A stretch of 64,000 nucleotides of DNA, from NCBI GenBank assembly GCA_964634255.1, contig CAZWJC010000005.1, positions 5,349-69,348 of the forward strand. Reading direction: 5' to 3'. The notes beneath the pieces were generated by a model. That model was given only the letters and a program-made list of their open reading frames with translations, was not told the DNA's origin and made no database searches. A program made the position numbers and the translations under genes. Positions 1-7,437 of this stretch are shown piece after piece. Source of the DNA: MWDV01 sp964634255 (GTDB lineage: Bacteria > Verrucomicrobiota > Verrucomicrobiia > Limisphaerales > MWDV01). Position 1 is the stretch's first letter. Every line of letters starts with the position of its first letter.

Positions 1-1649
1 TCGCCCGCGAAATCTGGGGCGAGTTCGTCGTCCCGGCTTCAGCCGGTCTGGCTGGCACTCCGCCTAAAGGCGGAACTACAAGCGGAGAACGTAAGTTCGG
101 GAAGGGGCAAGTCATCTGGGGCAAGAGTCTCGATGAAATCCTCGCTTCGCTCGGCGTGCCGCCCGATTTCCAATCGCAAACCAAGCTGCGCTTCACCCAC
201 CGCCGCAGCGGGAGCATGGACATCTACTTCGTTGCCAACCCGCAGGCGCGCGAGATCACCACGACAACTTCGTTTCGCGTGGGCAGCAAAGCGCCGGAGT
301 TTTGGTGGCCGGACAGCGGCAGGATAGACTTGCCGGCAGTTTACGACGTCGCCGACGATTGCGTTCAGTTGCCCCTCTCGCTCGGTCCGCATGGGTCGGT
401 GTTTGTCGTGTTCCGCACCGCTGCAGCCCGTGATCGCGTTGTCTCCGTTGTGCACGATGGCCGGGTTCTGGTGGACGCCCGGCGGGCGGCGTTGCCCGCG
501 GATGGCAAACAACTGGGAGGAGCACCAGCGCCGAACAGTTTCACGATGGCCATTTGGGCGAAGCCCAGTGCTGACACGACGCTTCTGCCGGAGCAGAAGG
601 CCGGCGTGCAGGGCATGGCCGAACCGCGCAACGATGCGCTGTTCCCGCCCCATGGCGGCGACCTCGGCGGCCCCGGTCACTCAGGTTGTGGAATCGCTAT
701 CGGACGCAATGGCGTCGCCGTGTTCGAGCACGGCGCAAATTACTTCACCCCGTTGCTCGTGCATGCCACGCCGCTGACCGATTGGACGCATGTGGCGGTG
801 GTGTATCGCAACGGCCAGCCGAGTCTCTACTTGAACGGGAAGCTGGCACACACCGGGTTGCGCAGCGATTACGTCGTGCATGCCGGGGCCGGCAGCGGTG
901 CATCGGGGAACAGTGCTTTCCGCGGTCAACTCGGGGTCTTCGAAGTCCGCGGCACGCTCGACGAGGACGGCATTGCTGCACTCATGAAGTCCATGCCGCG
1001 ACCCGATCAGCCAACTCCGGGCAGCGCCCTGCGGTTGGTGCGTGGGGCGAAAGGCCTGATCGAAGCGCAGGTTTCTCAGGCGGGCATCTATGAACTGTGG
1101 ACGGCCGACGGCAAGCCGAAGAAGCTCGAAGTCCCGTCGGTGCCCGAGCCGATCGCGTTGCGTGGTTCGTGGGAAGTCAGCTTCACTCCGGGTTGGGGCG
1201 CGCCTGAGGGCGTCACATTCGACGCGCTGACCGACTGGACGAAGCGTTCCGAGGACGGTATCCGCCATTACTCCGGCCAGGCAACGTACCGGCAGAGATT
1301 CTCGCTTCCGGCATTTGGAGACTCCAATCTCAAACCTCAAATCGTTCTGGACCTGGGCGATGTGCGCGACATGGCAATCGTGCGCGTAAATGGAAAACAG
1401 ATGGCCACGCTCTGGCTTGCTCAATGGCAGGTGGACATCACCTCTGCGGTGAAACTCGGCGAAAACACCTTGGAAGTCGAAGTCGTGAATCCTTGGAACA
1501 ACCGGCTCGTTGGCGACGCCGCCTTGCCGGCGACGCAGCGGAAAACCTTCCTCCTCGCCAAGACGCTGAACAAAGATGCGCCATTGATGCCGGCCGGATT
1601 GTTGGGGCCGGTCAGTGTTCGGACAATCCCAATCGTTGAATTGAAATGA
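1..1649 (+). CDS. GH106-type alpha-L-rhamnosidase, C-terminal part (5' end outside window)
   Basis: The frame is open from the first base (first full codon at 3), so the N-terminal catalytic part lies upstream of the window. About 548 residues remain. The motifs GKGQVIWGKSLDEIL and DIYFVANPQAREI, and the C-terminal sandwich starting GSWEVSFTPGWGAPEGVTF followed by HYSGQATYRQRF, are typical of the Glyco_hydro_106 family, whose members release L-rhamnose from plant or algal polysaccharides. Between the two family segments (about positions 540-990) sits a LamG-like concanavalin fold with FTMAIWAKP and WTHVAVVYRNGQPSLYLNG, probably a carbohydrate-binding insert. A palindromic repeat at 31-80 adds about 17 residues in frame. 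The stop overlaps the start of the downstream sulfatase (ATGA), so the two are translationally coupled and probably act on one substrate. The family call is strong; the exact substrate is not known. Confidence 0.82.
   Translation, partial: AREIWGEFVVPASAGLAGTPPKGGTTSGERKFGKGQVIWGKSLDEILASLGVPPDFQSQTKLRFTHRRSGSMDIYFVANPQAREITTTTSFRVGSKAPEFWWPDSGRIDLPAVYDVADDCVQLPLSLGPHGSVFVVFRTAAARDRVVSVVHDGRVLVDARRAALPADGKQLGGAPAPNSFTMAIWAKPSADTTLLPEQKAGVQGMAEPRNDALFPPHGGDLGGPGHSGCGIAIGRNGVAVFEHGANYFTPLLVHATPLTDWTHVAVVYRNGQPSLYLNGKLAHTGLRSDYVVHAGAGSGASGNSAFRGQLGVFEVRGTLDEDGIAALMKSMPRPDQPTPGSALRLVRGAKGLIEAQVSQAGIYELWTADGKPKKLEVPSVPEPIALRGSWEVSFTPGWGAPEGVTFDALTDWTKRSEDGIRHYSGQATYRQRFSLPAFGDSNLKPQIVLDLGDVRDMAIVRVNGKQMATLWLAQWQVDITSAVKLGENTLEVEVVNPWNNRLVGDAALPATQRKTFLLAKTLNKDAPLMPAGLLGPVSVRTIPIVELK
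31..80. repeat. Double-palindrome repeat inside the GH106 coding sequence
   Basis: Two small hairpins lie 13 bp apart: CCGGCT-TC-AGCCGG at 33-46 and CCGCCT-AA-AGGCGG at 60-73. They are read through in frame as a Pro/Gly/Thr-rich stretch just before the conserved KFGKGQVIWG motif. The layout of two short palindromes with a fixed spacer resembles a dispersed REP-like element rather than protein-coding sequence. Copy number cannot be judged from this window. Confidence 0.6.
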
Positions 1650-2974
1650 AACACCTCCTTCTGGCGGCCTTCGCCGTGCTCGGACTACTCGGCGGCAACG
1701 CCCTCGCGGCGGCGCCTGCTTCCCGCCCCAACATCGTCTTCATCATCTCCGATGACCACGCGTGGAATGACTACGGCTTCATGGGGCATCGCTACATCGC
1801 CACGCCGAACCTGGATCGCCTCGCCTCGCAGTCGCTGGTATTCGAGCGCGGATACACGCCCGTGCCGCTGTGCCGACCTTCGCTGGCAAGCATCGTCACC
1901 GGGCTTTACCCGCATCAACACGGGGTCACAGGCAACGACCCGGACCTGCCGGACAAAGGCGTGAATGCCATGGCCGCTCGCGGCAATCCGAAATACTCGC
2001 GTTACTACGAGACGATCATCGCCAATTTCGCAAAGCGACCCAATGTCGTCCGCGACCAGGTCGGACGCGGTTACGTGGCGCTGCAAACCGGCAAGTGGTG
2101 GGAAGGCGACCCGATCAAGACCGCTGGGTTCACGCACGCGATGACGGTGGGCGAGGGCAAGGGGGACCGTCACGGCGGCGCGGGCCTGTCCATCGGGCGC
2201 GATGGTTTGGATCCGGTTTTCAAGTTTATCGGCGACGCGGGGGAAAAGCCCTTCCTCGTTTGGTACGCGCCGATGTTGCCGCACGCGCCGCACACACCGC
2301 CGGACGACTTGTTGAAGAAGTACCTGGAGGTCGCTCCGAACGAACCGGTTGCCCGTTACTGGGCCTGCGTGGAATGGTTCGACCGCACCTGCGGTGAGTT
2401 GTTGGATCACCTCGACACGAACGGGCTGCGGACAAATACCATCGTGATCTACACGACGGACAACGGCTGGCTTCAGAATCCGGAGAAAGCGAACCAGTCC
2501 GCCCCACGCTCCAAGCTGACGCCCTATGAGGGCGGCGTGCGGACACCCATCATGATCTCCTGGCCGGGCCGAGTGAAACCGCGTCGCGATGCCGAACACC
2601 TCGCCAACAACGTGGACTTGTGGCCTTCCCTGGCCGCGCTCCTCAAGACCCCGACCCCGAAGGACCTGCCCGGCATCAACCTGACCGATGCCCGTGCCGT
2701 CTCGCGTCGCGCGCGTATCTTCGGTGAGCAATACACCCACAACATCGCCAACGTGGACGATTTCACGCGCAGCATACAAACGCGTTGGATCATTGACGGA
2801 TGGTGGAAACTCATCGCGCCCGATCCGCGCAACCGGTCCGAATCCAAACTGGAGCTTTACGATCTGCGCAACGATCCGTGGGAAAAAGAGAACCTTGCCA
2901 ATCAGGGATTACGCCGAGTCCAGCGCATGCAGCGCCGGCTTGATGCGTGGTGGACGCCGGATTCCAATCCCTGA
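1646..2974 (+). CDS. Secreted S1-family sulfatase with CRPSL variant active-site motif
   Basis: This is a 442-aa sulfatase (alkaline-phosphatase superfamily) that would remove sulfate esters from a glycan in the periplasm or outside the cell. Residues 1-22 are a signal peptide (MKHLLLAAFAVLGLLGGNALA). PNIVFIISDDHAWNDYG gives the metal-binding Asp pair. The signature at residues 76-86 reads CRPSLASIVTG, so Cys76 is the formylglycine candidate, but the usual Arg of CxPSR is Leu. YTTDNGW and the C-terminal ELYDLRNDPWEKENLA are standard for the family. The start is fixed by the ATGA overlap with the GH106 gene, which implies co-translation. The gene ends only 4 bp from the stop of the convergent repeat protein. 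Activity is likely, but the missing Arg leaves some doubt about maturation. Confidence 0.9.
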   Translation: MKHLLLAAFAVLGLLGGNALAAAPASRPNIVFIISDDHAWNDYGFMGHRYIATPNLDRLASQSLVFERGYTPVPLCRPSLASIVTGLYPHQHGVTGNDPDLPDKGVNAMAARGNPKYSRYYETIIANFAKRPNVVRDQVGRGYVALQTGKWWEGDPIKTAGFTHAMTVGEGKGDRHGGAGLSIGRDGLDPVFKFIGDAGEKPFLVWYAPMLPHAPHTPPDDLLKKYLEVAPNEPVARYWACVEWFDRTCGELLDHLDTNGLRTNTIVIYTTDNGWLQNPEKANQSAPRSKLTPYEGGVRTPIMISWPGRVKPRRDAEHLANNVDLWPSLAALLKTPTPKDLPGINLTDARAVSRRARIFGEQYTHNIANVDDFTRSIQTRWIIDGWWKLIAPDPRNRSESKLELYDLRNDPWEKENLANQGLRRVQRMQRRLDAWWTPDSNP

Positions 2975-2978
2975 ACAA

Positions 2979-5900
2979 TTACGGCGACACCGCGCGGAAG
3001 AACAGCCGCGGCGAGGGCACACCCACTGCGGTGTGGCGGTAAACGTAGCTGCTGGTCGGACTGCTGAACGGGCCGAGGTAGTCCCAATCGAGTGCGGGAT
3101 CGAGCGCGGATTTGGCCTCCATATGGTAGGGCTTGTTCGGCTCAACCAGCAGATACAGGTCGAAGACGTTGCTCGCAACCTGGTCAATCCGCGTGAATGT
3201 CGCCGACGTGCCGGCGCCGCTAATCCCCAACACCTTCAGGCGTGTGTAGGTGCTGGTGGTGGCGACGGTCCAGGTGTATCCGGGAGCCAAGTTGTGGGCG
3301 GTGAACTGGCCGTTCGTGCTGGCGCAAGTCAGCACCGTGAACTCGCTTCCGACCGCCGGGCTATAGCCCGGCGCCACTTGCGCCGCCAGACCGCCACCCA
3401 ACGGGGCGACGCCTGAGAAATTGACGCGACCGTAATCGGTGTCGCTATTGAGGCGGAAGCTCAAAACGCCGCCGGTCTGCTGCAAGAACCGGTCACCCGA
3501 GACTTGGAATGTACCGCTAAAAGCCTCCAACGCGCCGCCGTGGATGTACCACAACGCATTGCCGAAAGTCGTGCTTCCCGTGCCAACGCTCTTACGCCAT
3601 TGCCCCTGGTTCTCCAGGACGCCGCCGCCGCTGCCGCTGTGGCTGAATACGTCGTCGCCTTGCGAGTCCACCAAGCCGAAGTTGACCAGCCGCGCGTGGC
3701 CAGAGCCATTGTCCAGGTAGAGCGCGGTATTGCCGGTCAGCAAGATCGCGCCGTGGTTCGTCAAGGTGCCGTTAAGGTATTTGAAGTTGCCCGGCACCAG
3801 AGTGAAGGTGCAGTCTGCGGCGCAGGTTAAGCCCGGGCCACCAGCGGTGGTGAGCAAATTGCCGGTCGCCCATTTGAAGGCGCCATGTAGCCGCGCGCCG
3901 CCGCCATTGAAGTTGCCGGACTGGAGTTCCATGTTTTGCGCAGTGAGGTCGCCCGTGAAGGTGTGGCCCCCGGTCAAAACAGTCTTGCCCGGACCGTTGA
4001 AGGTGGCCGAGATGACGCTGTTCTGGAGGTTGAGTTCGCCCGTCTGGACCGTAACCGTGCCGGCGTTGAGGTACAGGAGAGAACTGGTCACGGTGGTGAC
4101 ACCGCTGCCCCCACTCTTGGTAAAATGTGCCCGGTTATCCAGTACACCGCCCCCGTTGCCCGAATGACTGAAAGTGTTGTTCCCGGCGGAATCCAGAACG
4201 TTCTGATTCACGAGCCGGGTGTTGCCGCCGCCGTTATCCAGATAGAGCGCGGTATCGCTGGTCAGGCGGACGGTGCCGAGGTTCGTCAGGATGCCGTGCA
4301 GAAACTTGTAGTTGCCCGGCACCAGGGTCAGCGTGCCGTCTGCAGCTATGTTCACCCCGGCGTTGGGCGTTTGACACCAGAGATCGCCCATGATCCAAGT
4401 GAAGCCGCCATGCAGCCGTGCGCCATCGGCAGTGAAACTGCCGGACTGAAGTTCCATGTTCTGTGCGGTGAGATCACCCGTGAAAGTGTGGTTGCCCGTC
4501 AGCACGGTCTTACCCGGACCATTAAAGTTCGAAGTGATGATGCTGTTCTGTAGATTGAGCACGCTGGTCTGCACGTTAACCGTGCCGGTGTTGCGGAAGA
4601 GGAGGGAGCTGGTGACGGTGGTCACGCCACTGCCGCCGCTCTTGGTGAACGTCGCGCGGTTGTCCAGCACGCCGCCGCCGTTGCCGCTGTGGCCGAAGAA
4701 GTCGTCGCTGGTCGAATCGAGCAGGTTCAGGTTTACCAACCGCGCGTGGTTGGCTCCATTGTTCAAGTACAGCGCCGCGTTGCCGGTCAGGCGGATGGTG
4801 CCTGCATTCGTGAGCGCACCAATGAGGTTCTTGTAATTGCCGGGAACAAGCGTCAACGCGCAGTCCGCCGCGCAGTTCAGCCCCGGACTATCGGCCGCCG
4901 TGATCAGATTGCCAGCCACCCAGGTGAACGCCCCGTGCAACCGTGCGCCGCCCACGTAAAAATTGCCCGACTGCAATTCCAGGTTCTGTGCTGTCAGATC
5001 GCCCGTGAACGTGTGGCTCCCCGTCAACACGGTCTTGCCGGGTCCGTTGAAGCTCGAAGTGATGACGCTGTTCTGGAGGCTGAGCACGTTGGTCTGCACA
5101 GTCACCGTGCCGGTGTTGAGAAAGAGGAGAGACCCGGTGACGGTAGTCACCCCAATACCGCCGCTCTTGGTGAACGTGCCGCGGTTGTCCAGCACGCCCC
5201 CGCCGCTGCCGGTGTGACTGAAGTAGTCGTCGCTGGTCGAATCCAGCAGATTCAGATTCACGAACCGCGCGTGGCTGCCGCCGTTGTCCAGGTACAGGGC
5301 TGAGTTGCCCGTCAAACGAACGATACCCGAGTTGGTGAGTGCGCCCACGAGATTCTTGTAGTTGCCGGGAACGAGCGTCAGCGTGCCGTCCGCCGCGCAG
5401 GTAAGCCCCGGACCGTCGGCTGCCGTGATCAAGTTGCCAGCCACCCAGGTCATTGGGCCGTGCAAGTGCGCGCCGCCGACGTAGAAGTTGCCGGACTGCC
5501 ATTCCATATTCTGTGTGGTGAGGTCGCCGGTGAGGGTGTGGCTGCCCGACAGCACGGTCTTGCCCGGGCCGTTGAACGTGCCCGTAAGGTCGCCGTTCTG
5601 GAGAATGAGTTCTCCGGTCTGCACGGTCACGGTTCCGGTATTTCGGAAGAGGAGGGTGCTGGCCACGGTGGTTGCACCACTGCCACCGCTCTTGGTGAAG
5701 GTGGCGCGGTTTTCCAAGGTGCCGCCGCCACTGCCGGAGTGGATGAACAGGTCGTTGCCGGCGGAGTCGAGCAGGTTCAGGTTCACGAGGCGCGCATTGC
5801 CGCTGCCGTTATCCAGGTAAAGCACCGTCGGCCCGGTCAGGCGCATTGTGCCCGAGTTGGAGAGCGGACAGAACAGCGTCTTGTAATTGCCCGGCACCAA

Positions 5901-7232
5901 GGTCAGCAGGGTGTTGCCCGCCAGCGAGAAGCTGTTCTCCACACCATTGCCCCATCCGCCGCTCTGCCAGGTCCATGTACCCGTGAAAGTGATGTTGGTC
6001 CCCGTCAGGTTCGCGTTGATCAGCACGTTCGAGGAATTGACCGTCCCGATGAGATTGAAGTTTCCAGCCCAATGATTGACGCCCGCGCCGATGAAGTTGC
6101 CGCCCAGCGTCCCGGCGGCGACCCGAATCGTTCCCGTCCGGGCCTCGACCGTGCCAGTGTTTATCAACCGGAGCGTCTCCGCAACAGACGTGATCCCGCT
6201 GCCTCCGGATTTCACGAACACTCCGTGGTTCTGAATGCTGCCGCCGCCGCTGCCGGAGTGAATGAACAGGTCGTCGCCCGTGGATTCCAGGGTCCCGTGA
6301 TTGATCACTTGCGCCACGCCGCCAGCGTTATCCAGGTAGAAAACCGACGGCCCCGTCAGGCACACTGCACCCAGGTTGGAGAGCGGGCAAAACAGCGTCT
6401 TGTAATTGCCCGGCACCAAGGTCAGCAGCGTGTTGGCTGCCACCGAGAAGCTGTTGTCCGTGCCATTGCCCAGACTGCCGCTCTGCCACGTCCAAGTGCC
6501 GGTGAGGGTGACGTTGGTGCCCGTCAGGTTCGCGTTGACCAGCACATTCGAGGAGTTGACCGTGCCAACGAGATTGAAGTTGCCATACCAGTGGTTAACT
6601 CCGGCCCCGATGAAGTTACCGCTGAGCGTCCCGGCGGCAATCTGGAAAGTGCCTGTCTGCACCTCGACCGTGCCGGTGTTTAGGACACTGAGCGTATTTG
6701 CGACGGCCGTCACTCCGGTGCCGCCGGATTTGACGAAACGTCCATAGTTCTCCACGCGTCCTCCACCGTTGCCGGAGTGTGTGAACAAGTCGTCTGACTG
6801 GGATTCGAGGGTCCCGTAATTCACCACCCGCGCCGCGCCGCCGCTGTTATCCAAGTAGAGCACCGAACCGCTGCGCAGCCGGATGAGACCTTCGTTGATG
6901 AGCGGGCAGAAAAGGACCTTGTAGTTGCCCGGTAGGATGTCCATGACGGTGTTGGCGGCCAGGGCCAACCCCTGGGAGGAACTGGTGATGTTGCCGCGAG
7001 TCCAAAGAATGGTGCCCGAGAAACCCAACGGCTGGCTGATGTTTACCGTGCCTCCCGTGTCAATCACCACGGTATCACCCGCTGCGGGTTTGCCGACTGG
7101 CGACCAATTCAAGTCATCGAACCAGTCGGTCGAGACGACCCCCGTCCACGTCCGGGTTTCTGCGGTGGCCGAGACTGCAAACAACAGGCTCAGCGTCATT
7201 TGAACTAGGGCAAGCCGAAGCGAAGTCTTCAT
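2979..7232 (-). CDS. Large secreted tandem-repeat (beta-strand repeat) surface protein
   Basis: The product has 1417 aa. A signal peptide (residues 1-24, ending SATAE) is followed by seven repeats of about 174 aa. Each repeat contains an LTLVPGNYK-like motif, a LYLDNGSG-like motif, a HSGSGGG motif and FTKSGGSG. The first three units carry a GVNHW...TGTWTWQSG half; the last four carry a FNGPGKTVLTG...GDLTAQNMELQSG half. This Gly/Thr/Asn-rich pattern is typical of a parallel beta-helix adhesin or autotransporter passenger. No C-terminal beta-barrel is visible; instead the protein ends in a small sandwich-like tail finishing RLFFRAVSP, which is shared with three other secreted proteins here. Its role is unknown; surface attachment or glycan contact is a guess. 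Confidence 0.8.
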   Translation of the reverse strand: MKTSLRLALVQMTLSLLFAVSATAETRTWTGVVSTDWFDDLNWSPVGKPAAGDTVVIDTGGTVNISQPLGFSGTILWTRGNITSSSQGLALAANTVMDILPGNYKVLFCPLINEGLIRLRSGSVLYLDNSGGAARVVNYGTLESQSDDLFTHSGNGGGRVENYGRFVKSGGTGVTAVANTLSVLNTGTVEVQTGTFQIAAGTLSGNFIGAGVNHWYGNFNLVGTVNSSNVLVNANLTGTNVTLTGTWTWQSGSLGNGTDNSFSVAANTLLTLVPGNYKTLFCPLSNLGAVCLTGPSVFYLDNAGGVAQVINHGTLESTGDDLFIHSGSGGGSIQNHGVFVKSGGSGITSVAETLRLINTGTVEARTGTIRVAAGTLGGNFIGAGVNHWAGNFNLIGTVNSSNVLINANLTGTNITFTGTWTWQSGGWGNGVENSFSLAGNTLLTLVPGNYKTLFCPLSNSGTMRLTGPTVLYLDNGSGNARLVNLNLLDSAGNDLFIHSGSGGGTLENRATFTKSGGSGATTVASTLLFRNTGTVTVQTGELILQNGDLTGTFNGPGKTVLSGSHTLTGDLTTQNMEWQSGNFYVGGAHLHGPMTWVAGNLITAADGPGLTCAADGTLTLVPGNYKNLVGALTNSGIVRLTGNSALYLDNGGSHARFVNLNLLDSTSDDYFSHTGSGGGVLDNRGTFTKSGGIGVTTVTGSLLFLNTGTVTVQTNVLSLQNSVITSSFNGPGKTVLTGSHTFTGDLTAQNLELQSGNFYVGGARLHGAFTWVAGNLITAADSPGLNCAADCALTLVPGNYKNLIGALTNAGTIRLTGNAALYLNNGANHARLVNLNLLDSTSDDFFGHSGNGGGVLDNRATFTKSGGSGVTTVTSSLLFRNTGTVNVQTSVLNLQNSIITSNFNGPGKTVLTGNHTFTGDLTAQNMELQSGSFTADGARLHGGFTWIMGDLWCQTPNAGVNIAADGTLTLVPGNYKFLHGILTNLGTVRLTSDTALYLDNGGGNTRLVNQNVLDSAGNNTFSHSGNGGGVLDNRAHFTKSGGSGVTTVTSSLLYLNAGTVTVQTGELNLQNSVISATFNGPGKTVLTGGHTFTGDLTAQNMELQSGNFNGGGARLHGAFKWATGNLLTTAGGPGLTCAADCTFTLVPGNFKYLNGTLTNHGAILLTGNTALYLDNGSGHARLVNFGLVDSQGDDVFSHSGSGGGVLENQGQWRKSVGTGSTTFGNALWYIHGGALEAFSGTFQVSGDRFLQQTGGVLSFRLNSDTDYGRVNFSGVAPLGGGLAAQVAPGYSPAVGSEFTVLTCASTNGQFTAHNLAPGYTWTVATTSTYTRLKVLGISGAGTSATFTRIDQVASNVFDLYLLVEPNKPYHMEAKSALDPALDWDYLGPFSSPTSSYVYRHTAVGVPSPRLFFRAVSP
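3450..7000 (-). repeat. Seven ~520-bp direct repeats inside the surface-protein gene
   Basis: The segment encoding the LVPGNYK motif recurs near 3782, 4306, 4829, 5353, 5880, 6399 and 6910, giving a period of about 511-527 bp (about 174 codons). The units near 4829 and 5353 are the most alike at DNA level, which suggests recent duplication or gene conversion. The array is prone to assembly collapse and to copy-number change. Confidence 0.8.
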
Positions 7233-7255
7233 ATTTGGGAGCAGATTGGTTTCTT

Positions 7256-7394
7256 GGCTTATATGGTAAGCCCGCTGTCAAGCGCGGGACAGCTTCGGAC
7301 TGGGGGGGCATGAGGTGTCTCGTGCTTTTTCCCACTCGCGCTTCGGTTGGCGAAGCACCGGTCTCAGGATCGGTGCGTTCTGAGGGATGCATCC
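7256..7394. repeat. Palindrome-rich intergenic element
   Basis: Five short inverted repeats lie in about 140 bp between the repeat-protein gene and the sulfatase gene: GGCTTA/TAAGCC (7256-7272), GCTGTC/GACAGC (7274-7293), GCACCG/CGGTGC (7355-7376), CTCAG/CTGAG interleaved with the last, and the perfect palindrome GGATGCATCC (7385-7394). No T-run follows, so this is not a typical terminator. It looks like a degenerate dispersed repeat and could also help to end transcription of the sulfatase gene. Confidence 0.45.
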
Positions 7395-7437
7395 TCATTC
7401 TCCGCCGATTTGGAGACCGGCGTTCCAGACGGGCGAT

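Noticed and set aside
5460..6683. Plus-strand open frame opposite the repeat protein
   Set aside because: Repetitive antisense of the tandem repeats, with no start context or homology.
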